Shown: piece by piece, positions 8,700 to 16,848 of the stretch
How the letters are laid out: every line of letters starts with the position of its first letter
How positions within the stretch are numbered: position 1 is the stretch's first letter
DNA from: Erythrobacter insulae
GTDB taxonomy: Bacteria > Pseudomonadota > Alphaproteobacteria > Sphingomonadales > Sphingomonadaceae
Assembly (NCBI RefSeq): GCF_007004095.1
Contig: NZ_VHJK01000001.1
Coordinates: 872,501-936,500, forward strand
Reading direction: 5' to 3'
DNA: 64,000 nt
Notes under the pieces: generated by a model
Told to the model about the DNA's origin: nothing
The model's input: the letters and a program-made list of their open reading frames with translations, nothing else
The model's database searches: none
Made by a program: the position numbers and the translations under genes

Positions 8700-8894
8700 C
8701 TACCCGTCGAGCGACACGCGAACCGGGGCCTGATCCGCGCTGCTATCCGCGGCGCTGCCGTCGGCGCCGGCAGACAGATCGGATGCACCATTCCCCGTTT
8801 CGGCAACCGAGGGGCCGCCCAAAACGGCAAACATCACCAACAATCCGCCCACCATTCCCAGTGTTACTCCGGCAAGACCCTGGACGATTTTCAT
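8700..8894 (-). CDS. Small Ala/Ser-rich membrane-anchored protein
   Basis: The 64-residue frame has a basic start and one hydrophobic segment (about residues 5-26, rich in Gly, Leu and Val). An Ala/Ser/Asp-rich tail without Cys follows. A ribosome site AGAAGGG lies 6 bases before the ATG. It may be a small inner-membrane or secreted protein. The tail is low complexity, so evolutionary evidence is weak, but the start signals are good. Confidence 0.5.
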   Translation of the reverse strand: MKIVQGLAGVTLGMVGGLLVMFAVLGGPSVAETGNGASDLSAGADGSAADSSADQAPVRVSLDG

Positions 8895-9115
8895 GCGATA
8901 CCCTTCTGCTGCGTTAACTTCATTCGGTAATCGGATAACGGGGTGAAGAAACCGTTAGGATTTTCGCCGTAACGCGCGATTTTACAACACTTTTCATCCG
9001 CAGGCCCGCGCTAAATCCGCGCTTTCGGGAGTCTGTGCGGACTGCGATGTTTAGGATTGGATTAACGGGTCGGGTAAAGGGCGTGGAGCGCGCCCATGTG
9101 GGCCAAGACAAGAGC

Positions 9116-9175
9116 CCCGGAGCGAGGCAAGGAGAGAGCCCAGGAGCGAGCCCGGAAGCGAGCCAAGGAGAGAGC
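9116..9175. repeat. 12-bp tandem repeat, five units
   Basis: Units of 12 bases begin at about 9116, 9128, 9140, 9152 and 9164, with core GGAGCGAG or GGAGAGAG. It lies in the 650-base gap 8895-9547, which otherwise holds two 18-base direct repeats and a 14-bp array and no convincing gene. Confidence 0.8.
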
Positions 9176-9243
9176 GACGCCTCGCCTAAGACGCCGCTCT
9201 CATAAGGGCCGGCACCGTGCGGCATAACGCGGCGCGATGCAGC

Positions 9244-9341
9244 TGTAGGACACAGGTGACAGATCGCCGATGTGTCACCCGTGTCATACACAGTGTTCCT
9301 CAATGAATTGAGGTGTTTGCGCCTGTAGGACACAGTTGACA
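9244..9341. repeat. 18-base direct repeat pair with an internal hairpin
   Basis: TGTAGGACACAGGTGACA at 9244-9261 recurs at 9324-9341 with one change (G to T). The first copy pairs with a downstream segment at 9273-9285 as a 13-bp inverted repeat with one mismatch. Such spaced, near-identical motifs look like operator sites or dispersed repeat units, but no regulator is evident. Confidence 0.7.
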
Positions 9342-9462
9342 CTTGTCCAACATAAATTGCGTTTTGTCTTTGGGCGAGACACGAAAGACCGGGTATAAAA
9401 GCGGCAGGCAGCATGGCTGCGCCGTACCACGCGGCCTGTCCTGTAGGAAAATAGCCCGCCCG

Positions 9463-9553
9463 GATCAGGCCGTGCGGATCAGGCCGTGCGGATCACGCTG
9501 CGCAGATCAGGCCGCCCCGATCAGGCCCCCCGATCAGGCCCCCCCAATCAGGC
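9463..9553. repeat. 14-bp tandem repeat, seven units, abutting ydcH-like stop
   Basis: GATCAGGC-type units start at 9463, 9477, 9491, 9505, 9519, 9532 and 9546, so the spacing is 14 except one step of 13. The last unit contains the stop codon of the leftward gene that ends at 9548. The repeat is non-coding and has no spacers of CRISPR type. Confidence 0.88.
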
Positions 9554-9802
9554 AGGTGTGCGTTCCCGCGTCACGATGGCGGTGATTTCATCGAGCAGCG
9601 CAAGCCGCGCGCGCTTCAATTCTTCGAGCCGCTCGTCACTGGCGGCCTCTGCCTCCGCCTCGATCCGGTGCACCTCGCGGTTGATGGCGTGATATTCATC
9701 GGCCAGCCGCACATAATGCGCCATATCGCGCTTTAACCGCGTGAGCAGATCGCGATCCCGCTTGAAAATTTCGGTGAGTTCGTTGGGTGTATGCTGTGAC
9801 AT
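9548..9802 (-). CDS. DUF465/YdcH-like small helical protein
   Basis: The 84-residue protein is predicted to be one long charged helix pair: LTEIFKRDRDLLTRLKRD, then HYVRLADEYHAINREVHRIE, then an ELKRARLALLDEI helix. This layout, with the ...EYH.INREVHRIE pattern, fits the DUF465 (YdcH) family of 70-90 residue proteins of unknown function. The ribosome site GAGGAG lies 7 bases before the ATG. The gene's last codons run directly into a seven-unit 14-bp tandem repeat, so the 3' end may vary between strains. Confidence 0.8.
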   Translation of the reverse strand: MSQHTPNELTEIFKRDRDLLTRLKRDMAHYVRLADEYHAINREVHRIEAEAEAASDERLEELKRARLALLDEITAIVTRERTPA

Positions 9803-9940
9803 GGGGCTTCTCCTCTAGGTGTGTAAGGGAAGCTATGCGCGCGCGGCGGGAGCGTGTCTTTGATATGGGTCAATTAGCCATTTTTTGAGAATTGTCCCCT
9901 CTCGCTTGCGAACGGGGCAGAGGACCGGCAAGAAAAAGAA

Positions 9941-10294
9941 ATGCCCGACTGGAAACCCCGCAACACAATGCGCGCTCGTTCGCTGCGAAATCAGGCGACA
10001 CCGGCTGAACGCGCGCTGTGGCGACATCTTTCTCGGAGCCAGCTCGGTGCGAAATTCAGCCGTCAGATGCCAATCGGCCCATATTATGCCGACTTTATAT
10101 GCCGCAGCATTAAACTGGTAATCGAGCTTGATGGCCACAGCCACGATGTGCAGCACGCAATGGATTCCGCGCGTGACCGCTGGATGCGAGATCGAGGTTA
10201 CGCGGTGCTGCGGTTTACAAATGCGGATGTGCAGGAAAACATTGAAGGCGTGCTTCAGGCGATCGAGGCCGAACTGCCAAACCTGCGCGACTAA
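9941..10294 (+). CDS. DUF559 (Vsr-like) endonuclease-fold protein
   Basis: The 117-residue protein fits DUF559, a PD-(D/E)XK-like family related to very short patch repair endonuclease. It has NQATPAERALWRHLSR, then the core strand with Asp in YYADFICRSIKLVIELDG, then GHSHD and a D-x-x-R-D-x-x-M helix, then YAVLRFTNADV and a final ...NIEGVLQAIEAEL helix. Biochemical activity is not established for most members. A degenerate palindrome precedes it at about 9896-9924, and three REP-like palindromes follow within 210 bases. This points to a possible link with those repeats. Confidence 0.88.
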   Translation: MPDWKPRNTMRARSLRNQATPAERALWRHLSRSQLGAKFSRQMPIGPYYADFICRSIKLVIELDGHSHDVQHAMDSARDRWMRDRGYAVLRFTNADVQENIEGVLQAIEAELPNLRD

Positions 10295-10296
10295 TG

Positions 10297-10553
10297 CCCT
10301 CCTGACTGCGGGAGGGAGGCGAGACTTGGTGACGCAAAGCGGAGCCTAGTCGCAGCAGGGCGGGCGAGGAACAAAGGCCCCGGCAATGTTGCTCCCACCC
10401 CCAACCCCTCCCGCAAGCGGGAGGGGAGCTTGGCCGCGCTTTAACATAAGAAACTCACGAGGGATTTGGTGTCGAGCGTGTCATCCCTCCCGCAAGCGGG
10501 AGGGACACGAGGCTTGGCGAATGCAATGAGCCTAGCCGCAGTTGGGTGGGCAG
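10297..10553. repeat. Cluster of three REP-like palindromes
   Basis: Palindrome A spans 10297-10316 with imperfect CCCTCC/GGAGGG arms, B spans 10405-10426 with perfect 10-bp arms CCCCTCCCGC/GCGGGAGGGG, and C spans 10485-10504 with perfect 9-bp arms. A and C are each followed by a related tail of about 50 bases containing GAGCCTAGTCGCAG or GAGCCTAGCCGCAG and a G-rich end. B shares only the start of the tail. They lie in the gap 10295-10834, which has no supported gene. Confidence 0.8.
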
Positions 10554-10756
10554 GCGATGACAGATGTACAGACTACTTGAGCCTCCTACGCAGATAATTT
10601 TTATCCAGCGGCGAGTCATTTAGCTAAAGACAGTAGGCATATACATCGACAACCTGCACCATACAGCTGAAGCAGTAGTGGAACATGTTCGCCGCGAAGG
10701 CTTCTGAAAAGGCTCCACTGAGATCCCTCAGCTTTGAGATTGTCGAAGCGTCAATA

Positions 10757-10796
10757 GAAATGGCGCCCAACCAACAGATTGGTTGAGCACCATTTC
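10757..10796 (-). terminator. Strong hairpin in the nrdB 3' region
   Basis: Two 18-base arms (10757-10774 and 10779-10796) pair around a CAGA loop. The only two mismatches on the plus strand become G-U pairs in minus-strand RNA, so the structure is uninterrupted only in the nrdB transcript. It lies about 40 bases after the nrdB stop. No U-run follows, so it may protect the 3' end or need Rho rather than act as a classic terminator. Confidence 0.6.
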
Positions 10797-10834
10797 CAAA
10801 CATAGCATTCATCAAATTAGACGATGCGGAAAAG

Positions 10835-11884
10835 CTACTCCGCCGCTTCGACCTCGCCAAACATATCCGGGCCGTTATCCGTCACTTCGTCTTCGTTGAC
10901 GGCTTTGGCTTTCTGGCGCTTGTCGAAGCTGGACCAGACGCTGTTCCAATCGCCGGTGGTGGCGCCTTTGGAATATTCGGTGGCGCGCGTTTCGAAGAAG
11001 TTGGCGTGCTCCACACCGTTAAGCAGCGGGGTCAGCCATGGCAGCGGGTGGTCTTCGATCATATAGACCGGTTGCAGGCCCAGCTGTTTCAAACGCCAAT
11101 CGGCGATATAGCGGATGTAGCGTTTGATCTCGGTCGCGGTCATGCCGTTTACCGGGCCCATTTCAAACGCAAGGTCGATAAAGGCATCTTCGAGGCGCAC
11201 GGTTTTCTGGCAGACATCGATAATGTCTTCCTTCACCGCCTTGGTCAGGCAGTTCCGCTCTTCGCAGAATGTGTGGAACATCTTGATGATGCCTTCGCAG
11301 TGCAGCGATTCGTCACGGACGGACCATGATACGATCTGGCCCATGCCCTTCATCTTGTTAAAGCGCGGGAAGTTCATCAGCATCGCGAAAGATGCGAACA
11401 GCTGAAGCCCTTCGGTAAAGCCGCCGAACATGGCGAGCGTGCGGGCAATATCCTCGTCGGTGTCGACGCTGAATTGCTGCATGTAATCGTGTTTGTCCTT
11501 CATCTCCTCATAATCGAGGAACGCGCTGTATTCGCTTTCGGGCATGCCGATCGTGTCGAGCAGGTGCGAATAGGCGGCGATGTGCACCGTCTCCATATTG
11601 GAGAACGCGGTGAGCATCATCTTGATCTCGGTCGGTTTGAAAACACGGCCATATTTGTCGTGATAGCAATCCTGCACTTCGACATCGGCCTGAGTGAAGA
11701 AACGGAAGATCTGCGTGAGCAGATTGCGCTCATGCTCGGTGATTTTCTGCGCCCAATCGCGGCAATCTTCGCCGAGCGGCACTTCTTCGGGCATCCAGTG
11801 GATTTGCTGCTGGCGTTTCCAGAAGTCGTAAGCCCAAGGGTATTGGAACGGCTTGTAGGTCTTACGGGCTTCGAGCAACGACAT
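10835..11884 (-). CDS. nrdB: Class Ia ribonucleoside-diphosphate reductase, beta subunit
   Basis: NrdB houses the diiron-tyrosyl radical cofactor that starts ribonucleotide reduction. The 349-residue protein keeps the ligand spacing of E. coli NrdB: Asp67, Glu98 and His101 in METVH, the radical Tyr105, Glu158, and Glu192 and His195 in DESLHCEG. It lacks an N-terminal ATP-cone. The C-terminus is acidic, as needed for docking to NrdA. nrdA is 2.8 kb away on the same strand rather than adjacent. Four GANTC sites lie in the 110 bases before the start, and a long hairpin follows the stop. Confidence 0.97.
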   Translation of the reverse strand: MSLLEARKTYKPFQYPWAYDFWKRQQQIHWMPEEVPLGEDCRDWAQKITEHERNLLTQIFRFFTQADVEVQDCYHDKYGRVFKPTEIKMMLTAFSNMETVHIAAYSHLLDTIGMPESEYSAFLDYEEMKDKHDYMQQFSVDTDEDIARTLAMFGGFTEGLQLFASFAMLMNFPRFNKMKGMGQIVSWSVRDESLHCEGIIKMFHTFCEERNCLTKAVKEDIIDVCQKTVRLEDAFIDLAFEMGPVNGMTATEIKRYIRYIADWRLKQLGLQPVYMIEDHPLPWLTPLLNGVEHANFFETRATEYSKGATTGDWNSVWSSFDKRQKAKAVNEDEVTDNGPDMFGEVEAAE

Positions 11885-11911
11885 GTTGTGTTTCCTTAAT
11901 TTGGGTTCGGT

Positions 11912-11992
11912 GACTCATATAGGGAATCAAACTACGAATTCGAAGGCAAGCAGGGATGATTCGGCGGGGATAAACTGTGCTTTTTCTGAGTC
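11912..11992. promoter_or_regulatory. GANTC cluster upstream of nrdB
   Basis: GANTC sites lie at 11912, 11924, 11958 and 11988, in the 240-base divergent gap between nrdB and the diguanylate cyclase; a fifth lies near 12075. GANTC is the target of the CcrM cell-cycle methylase of alphaproteobacteria, and one site is expected per 256 bases at random. Confidence 0.6.
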
Positions 11993-12124
11993 GAATGGAG
12001 CACAGGGGGCGGTGACTTGCAAACCGCTCAACGAAGTCAGGGGTTTGTGCGTGCGGTGCATCGCCGCAATCGCGAATCCGGTTCGGCTAACGCAACATTA
12101 AACTTACCCGAATAAACGCCGGTG

Positions 12125-13501
12125 ATGGGCATAGAAGGTTCTATCGTTCCGGCTGAAAATTGGGCCGGGTATACCGCTGCGGCGGATCGAGGCTCGGATC
12201 ATCCGTCCGAGCGTCTGGGCGTGCCTGAAGGAATTGACACGCCCGAGATCGACCAGATCGGACAAAGCGGAACGCCGCTGCGCGCGTGGCCGGATACGAT
12301 CCGCACCCTGTACCTCAAAGAGATGACCGCACGGCTTTACCGGGAACAGCATTTCCTCGCGGTCCTTGGATTTCTGACATGTCTTGCGACCATTGCGCTC
12401 GATATGCTGACCAATCCGGCGATGGTGAAAGAGGGCGCAATGCTGCGCGTTCTAGGAATCGGGCCGATATTGCTCACCGGGTTCATCGCAGCAGAGCGGG
12501 GCAAGACATGGCTGGTCGCCGCCTGCCTCGCTGCCGGACCCAGCGCGTTTGCGGGCGTGATTGTTCATCTGACATCACATCTTCAGCCGCAATATGCCGC
12601 ATCGTATCTTACCGCGACCACGCTGGTGGTGGGCATGGCAAACATCGTTATGCCGCTATCCATGCGCGGTCTTATCCTGTTCGACATCGCGTTTATCGGG
12701 ACGGTTGTTCTCGTTCTTGCCGCCGGTCCGGCGGGCTCCGCCGAAGCGCTCGCGATGAGAGCGGATTATATTGCGCTGCTGTGCGTGGTGGCCGCCGCGA
12801 CATTGCCGTTGGCGGCGCGATTTGAGCAATTGCGGCAAAAGAACTTTTTGTTGAACCTGCGCAGCCGGATTACGGCGCACCAATTGCGCGGTGCCAATCG
12901 CAAATTGCGTGACCTTTCCGAACGAGACCCCCTCACCGGAGCGCTCAATCGGCGCGGTTTTGCGCGGATGTTCAACCAGCAAATTCTCGGGGCGATGGAC
13001 GAAGACGCACCGCAGGATCAGGGCCGCATTGCGATCATCATGGTCGATATCGATCACTTCAAGCATTTCAATGACACTTATGGCCACGGGGCCGGCGATA
13101 CGTGCCTGACCATGGTCGCTCAAACGCTGCATGCGATACTTTCTGAAATCGGCGGCGTGGTCGCGCGGCATGGCGGTGAAGAATTTGTCGCCGCCATGCG
13201 CGAGCACCATTGCGGCCATGTCGATGCTCTGGCCGAAGAGATCCGCCTGGCCGTCGCATCGTTGATGATACCGGTTGATGTGAAGGGAAGCGCCAAAGGC
13301 AGCTCGCTTGTCACGGTCTCTATTGGCGTCGGTGCTGCAAACGCGCTGTCTGGTGCCCGGAGCCCCCGGCACCGCGAAGCGATGCGAGAGGCCTTGATCC
13401 AGATGGCCGATTCCGCGCTGTACAGCGCCAAGAATGCAGGCCGGAACCGGACTCAGATCCTTCATCATCCGGGGCCGGAAATCCGGGCAGAATCGGCGTA
13501 A
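12125..13501 (+). CDS. Membrane-bound GGDEF diguanylate cyclase
   Basis: The 458-residue protein has an N-terminal region of about 75 residues, then five or six membrane segments between about residues 75 and 235, a coil, and a GGDEF domain. The domain shows RDPLTGALNRRGF, IIMVDIDHFKHFNDTYGH and RHGGEEFV (GGEEF, active-site type, near residue 350). It should make cyclic di-GMP. No RxxD inhibitory site is evident just upstream of the GGEEF motif. A GTG directly precedes the ATG and could also serve as start. A PilZ-type protein lies about 1 kb downstream on the other strand. Confidence 0.93.
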   Translation: MGIEGSIVPAENWAGYTAAADRGSDHPSERLGVPEGIDTPEIDQIGQSGTPLRAWPDTIRTLYLKEMTARLYREQHFLAVLGFLTCLATIALDMLTNPAMVKEGAMLRVLGIGPILLTGFIAAERGKTWLVAACLAAGPSAFAGVIVHLTSHLQPQYAASYLTATTLVVGMANIVMPLSMRGLILFDIAFIGTVVLVLAAGPAGSAEALAMRADYIALLCVVAAATLPLAARFEQLRQKNFLLNLRSRITAHQLRGANRKLRDLSERDPLTGALNRRGFARMFNQQILGAMDEDAPQDQGRIAIIMVDIDHFKHFNDTYGHGAGDTCLTMVAQTLHAILSEIGGVVARHGGEEFVAAMREHHCGHVDALAEEIRLAVASLMIPVDVKGSAKGSSLVTVSIGVGAANALSGARSPRHREAMREALIQMADSALYSAKNAGRNRTQILHHPGPEIRAESA

Positions 13502-13556
13502 AGCGGAATCGGGTTAAACCAGCGCCCGCTTGGTCATTTGCGGGAAGGCAGGCCCA

Positions 13557-13841
13557 TCAATCGCCGCGGCTCCTGGAGCCGAAGAAACTGCCGCCACCCA
13601 AAACGGTGATGCCGACAAAAAATCCGAAATCATACCAGCCCCCTGAATTGGGTACGGCATAGACGGCAATATCCGGGTTGAAGAGTGATCCGATCCAGCT
13701 CCATGGAAAAATGAACCCGTGCCACAATCCCCACCAGAAGCCGGGCGCCGCAGGCTCTTGTGAGACCGCGACGTCGATCTGGCTGGCGCAGGCTGAAAGC
13801 AGCAATGCAAGGCCGATCGCTGTGATAACCCGCATCTTCAT
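13557..13841 (-). CDS. Small conserved lipoprotein
   Basis: The 94-residue product has a signal peptide with lipobox LSAC. A conserved aromatic Gly/Trp-rich body follows (GFWWGLWHGFIFPWSW, then a YDFGFFVGITVLGGG segment that may be membrane-embedded). I recognise this as a recurrent small protein of the group without known function. The start at 13841 overlaps the stop of the upstream small membrane gene as ATGA, so the pair is translationally coupled. Confidence 0.72.
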   Translation of the reverse strand: MKMRVITAIGLALLLSACASQIDVAVSQEPAAPGFWWGLWHGFIFPWSWIGSLFNPDIAVYAVPNSGGWYDFGFFVGITVLGGGSFFGSRSRGD

Positions 13842-14020
13842 AACTGGATCAGCGCGATCGTGAGCCACAGTAACGGCAGAAAAACGATCACCATCATCAT
13901 ATGCAATCGGCCCGCATTGGCGGCATGGCCCGGCCCCGCGCGCACCGCGCGCAGGCCGTTTGCCGCAAAGGCGAGCGCAACGATTGTGCCGATAATGCCA
14001 ATCCAAAGCGTTGGTGTCAT
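13838..14020 (-). CDS. Small two-helix membrane protein
   Basis: The 60-residue frame has two membrane helices (about residues 3-18 and 42-58) joined by a basic loop. I start at the ATG at 14020 with AGGG 6 bases before it; an in-frame TTG lies six codons upstream. It overlaps the downstream lipoprotein gene by four bases. The two may form one membrane unit. The function is unknown. Confidence 0.62.
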   Translation of the reverse strand: MTPTLWIGIIGTIVALAFAANGLRAVRAGPGHAANAGRLHMMMVIVFLPLLWLTIALIQL

Positions 14021-14146
14021 AAGCCCTAAATCTCCCAAATCCCGGCCCGCATCAGGGCGAAGAATGCCCGATACGCAAAAGCCAGACGGTGATTATGCCA
14101 CAATTGCGGCGCGGGATCGAGAACGGGGTGCCGGATCGGGCCGGAT

Positions 14147-14506
14147 TTAGCAGAAACGCGTTGGTTTCGTCTTTGTCATCGGTTCGAATTCACGCTCGGA
14201 CAATCCTGCCGATGCCGCCGGTATATGGCTTGATTGGAATTCGCCAAGTTCGGCTTCGGTGATATTTCTGAGGAAAGTGACTCCGATTTCGCCTTTTTCG
14301 GCCCATTTCACAGTCCCGTGATGAGGGCCCGTACCGGCAATCTCGATCTGGAGACGCGCACCGATCGTCAGATCGGGCGAGGTTGAGGCAAAACGGCAGC
14401 CACCGGCGGAAATTTCTGTGACCAAGACATCGTCTGGCGCACCTGTACCGGTGAAATACCGGCTGGGGAGCTTGATTGATTTTCGAGGCGTCTGGCGTGT
14501 TTGCAT
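14147..14506 (-). CDS. Divergent PilZ-domain protein
   Basis: The 119-residue protein has the PilZ layout: a basic start (TPRKSIKLPSRY), a strand with EISAGGCRF, a ...IGARLQIEIAG strand, and GTVKWAEKGEIGVTF. PilZ domains bind cyclic di-GMP through RxxxR and (D/N)xSxxG. Here the first motif has Lys in place of the second Arg, and the second motif starts with Glu, so binding may be weak or lost. I prefer the ATG at 14506; a longer frame starts at 14530. It is downstream of nrdA, separated by a strong terminator. Confidence 0.72.
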   Translation of the reverse strand: MQTRQTPRKSIKLPSRYFTGTGAPDDVLVTEISAGGCRFASTSPDLTIGARLQIEIAGTGPHHGTVKWAEKGEIGVTFLRNITEAELGEFQSSHIPAASAGLSEREFEPMTKTKPTRFC

Positions 14507-14582
14507 GGCTGATGCCGGTATACGCCGCACATGCTTAACAGCCCGTAAAGGCTGATCCGCGTCCTTCGGCGTAAGGCCAAAG

Positions 14583-14619
14583 AAAACCCCCGCAAAGCAT
14601 AACGCTTTGCGGGGGTTTT
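14583..14619 (-). terminator. Terminator of nrdA
   Basis: Perfect 16-bp arms (14583-14598 and 14604-14619) carry a five-GC core run and end in AAAA on one side and TTTT on the other, around a 5-base loop. It lies 20 bases after the nrdA stop. The T-run continues as TTTTCTTT on the minus strand. Confidence 0.92.
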
Positions 14620-14640
14620 ATAAAATCCGATGTCAGATCA

Positions 14641-16671
14641 TCACTGACAGCTGAGGCATTCCTCATAATCAGTTTGCTCGGCGGCAAGTTCAAATTTGGC
14701 TGCGTCGGCGGTATTATCGGCTTCAACCCCGCCCGCAAAACCGGCGCGCTGGATCGATTTTGAGCGAAGGTAATACAGCGACTTGATGCCTTTTTCCCAT
14801 GCCTGGAAGTGCAGCATCATCAGATCCCATTTGTCGACATCGGCCGGGATGAACAGGTTCAACGACTGCGCCTGATCGATGTAAGGCGCGCGGTCGGCTG
14901 CGAAATCGAGCAGCCAGCGCTGGTCAATTTCAAAGCTGGTCTTGAAGCTCGCTTTTTCCTCTTCCGTCAGGAAGTCGAGATGCTGGACGCTGCCTGCCTT
15001 TTCGAGAATCGAATTCCAGACATTGGTCGAGTTCTTCGATTTCTTGTCGAGGATCTTTTCAAGATACGGGTTCTTCACAATGAAGCTGCCCGACAGGGTT
15101 TTGTGCGTGTAGATGTTGGCAGGGATCGGCTCGATACAGGCCGACGTACCACCGCAAATGATCGAGATCGATGCGGTCGGCGCGATTGCCATTTTACAGC
15201 TGAACCGCTCCATCGCGCCCATATCGGCGGCGTCGGGACAAGGTCCGCGCTCCTGCGCCAGCAACATCGATGCCTCGGATGCTTTCGCCTGAATATGCTT
15301 GAACATTTTCAGGTTCAGCGCCTTGGCCATCGCGCTTTCAAAGCCGAGCCCTTTTTGCTGAAGGAAAGAGTGGAAACCCATCACGCCCAGACCAACCGAA
15401 CGCTCACGCTCGGCGGAATATTTGGCGCGCGCCATCTCATCAGGTGCGCGGTCAATATAATCCTGCAGGACATTGTCGAGCATCCGCATCACGTCTTCGA
15501 TGAATTGCTTGTCGCCGTTCCACTCGTCCCATTTTTCAAGATTGAGCGACGACAGACAGCAAACTGCGGTGCGATCATTACCAAGGTGGTCGATACCGGT
15601 TGGCAGCGTGATTTCGCTGCACAGGTTCGATGTCGAAACCTTCAGACCCAGATCGCGGTGATGCTTTGGCATCATGCGGTTCACCGTGTCATTAAACACG
15701 ATGTACGGTTCACCTGTGGCAAGCCGGCATTCGACCAATTTCTGGAACAGCGAACGCGCATCGACTGTGCCGCGCACTTCGCCGGTTTTCGGTGATTTCA
15801 GTTCAAATTCGTCACCGGCACGGACCGCTTCCATGAAGGCATCGGTAAGCAGCACGCCGTGGTGCAGGTTCAATGCCTTGCGATTGAAATCGCCCGAGGG
15901 TTTGCGGATTTCGAGGAATTCCTCGATTTCAGGGTGGCTCACGTCAAGGTAACACGCCGCAGAGCCGCGCCGCAGCGAGCCTTGCGAAATTGCCAGAGTG
16001 AGCGAGTCCATAACGCGCACGAACGGGATGATGCCGCTGGTTTTGCCATTAAGGCCGACCGGCTCGCCAATACCGCGGACATTGCCCCAATAGGTGCCAA
16101 TGCCGCCGCCTTTGGACGCCAGCCACACGTTTTCATTCCAGGTGTTCACAATGCCATCAAGGCTGTCGGAAACCGAATTGAGATAGCAGCTGATCGGAAG
16201 CCCGCGCGATGTGCCGCCATTCGACAGAACCGGTGTGGCCGGCATGAACCACAGGTTCGAAATGTAATCATACAGACGCTGGGCGTGTGCCTGATCATCG
16301 GCATAGGCATCGGCCACACGCGCAAACAAATCCTGAAAGCTTTCACCGGGCAGCAGATACCGGTCGATCAGCGTTTCTTTGCCGAAATCGGTCAGCTTGG
16401 AATCGCGCGCTTCGTCGGTGATGATTTCAAACCGGCGGTCATTGACCTTTTTGCTGTCCATATCGACGGCGGCTTTGCTCGCTTCGCCAATCGCACCCGC
16501 CAGCGCCGCGCCCGCTTTTTCAGCGATCAGCTCTTCGCTGCCTTTATCGCCCGTTGTCATGGTCACTGCTTTAGCCTCGGTTCCGGCGTTTGTTTCCGCG
16601 CGGGTTTCTGTTTCTGTCACTGTATCGCCTGCGTTCTCATTCGGCACGCCATCGCTCGCTTTGAATTCCAT
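14641..16671 (-). CDS. nrdA: Class Ia ribonucleoside-diphosphate reductase, alpha subunit
   Basis: NrdA reduces NDPs with the radical supplied by NrdB. The 676-residue protein has the substrate-site Cys in LPISCYLNS, the active-site SNLCSEITLP (Asn, Cys, Glu), the second Cys in CCLSSLNL, the PTASISIICGGTSACIEP loop, and a C-terminal redox pair CLSC two residues from the end region. The usual N-terminal ATP-cone is not recognisable. In its place is a Thr/Glu/Ala-rich extension of about 70 residues, suggesting no dATP switch at that site. A dense GANTC cluster lies upstream and a strong terminator follows. Confidence 0.97.
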   Translation of the reverse strand: MEFKASDGVPNENAGDTVTETETRAETNAGTEAKAVTMTTGDKGSEELIAEKAGAALAGAIGEASKAAVDMDSKKVNDRRFEIITDEARDSKLTDFGKETLIDRYLLPGESFQDLFARVADAYADDQAHAQRLYDYISNLWFMPATPVLSNGGTSRGLPISCYLNSVSDSLDGIVNTWNENVWLASKGGGIGTYWGNVRGIGEPVGLNGKTSGIIPFVRVMDSLTLAISQGSLRRGSAACYLDVSHPEIEEFLEIRKPSGDFNRKALNLHHGVLLTDAFMEAVRAGDEFELKSPKTGEVRGTVDARSLFQKLVECRLATGEPYIVFNDTVNRMMPKHHRDLGLKVSTSNLCSEITLPTGIDHLGNDRTAVCCLSSLNLEKWDEWNGDKQFIEDVMRMLDNVLQDYIDRAPDEMARAKYSAERERSVGLGVMGFHSFLQQKGLGFESAMAKALNLKMFKHIQAKASEASMLLAQERGPCPDAADMGAMERFSCKMAIAPTASISIICGGTSACIEPIPANIYTHKTLSGSFIVKNPYLEKILDKKSKNSTNVWNSILEKAGSVQHLDFLTEEEKASFKTSFEIDQRWLLDFAADRAPYIDQAQSLNLFIPADVDKWDLMMLHFQAWEKGIKSLYYLRSKSIQRAGFAGGVEADNTADAAKFELAAEQTDYEECLSCQ

Positions 16672-16848
16672 TTCAGCCCCGTCTGTGTCCCCGAATTGTA
16701 ACGCCGCGCAAGTGCCGATGTTCCAATTCTGTTCTATACCGTTTCATCAACAGTTTTACCACACGATACCCACAAATCGGGCCACAGGCTTAACTGCCAA
16801 TCATTCCTTTACGCTTCGCAACGCCCCGGCTTTAGCTGTTCAGACAGT

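Noticed and set aside
8920-9414. 164-codon leftward frame through the repeat-rich gap
   Set aside because: It reads straight through a 12-bp tandem array (12 is divisible by 3, so it stays open), has no ribosome site and no domain-like pattern.
9463-9553. CRISPR-like array
   Set aside because: The 14-bp units are contiguous with no unique spacers and no cas genes are near.
10624-10860. 78-codon leftward frame overlapping the nrdB end
   Set aside because: It overlaps nrdB in another frame, crosses the 3' hairpin, and lacks a start signal; Cys-rich end looks accidental.
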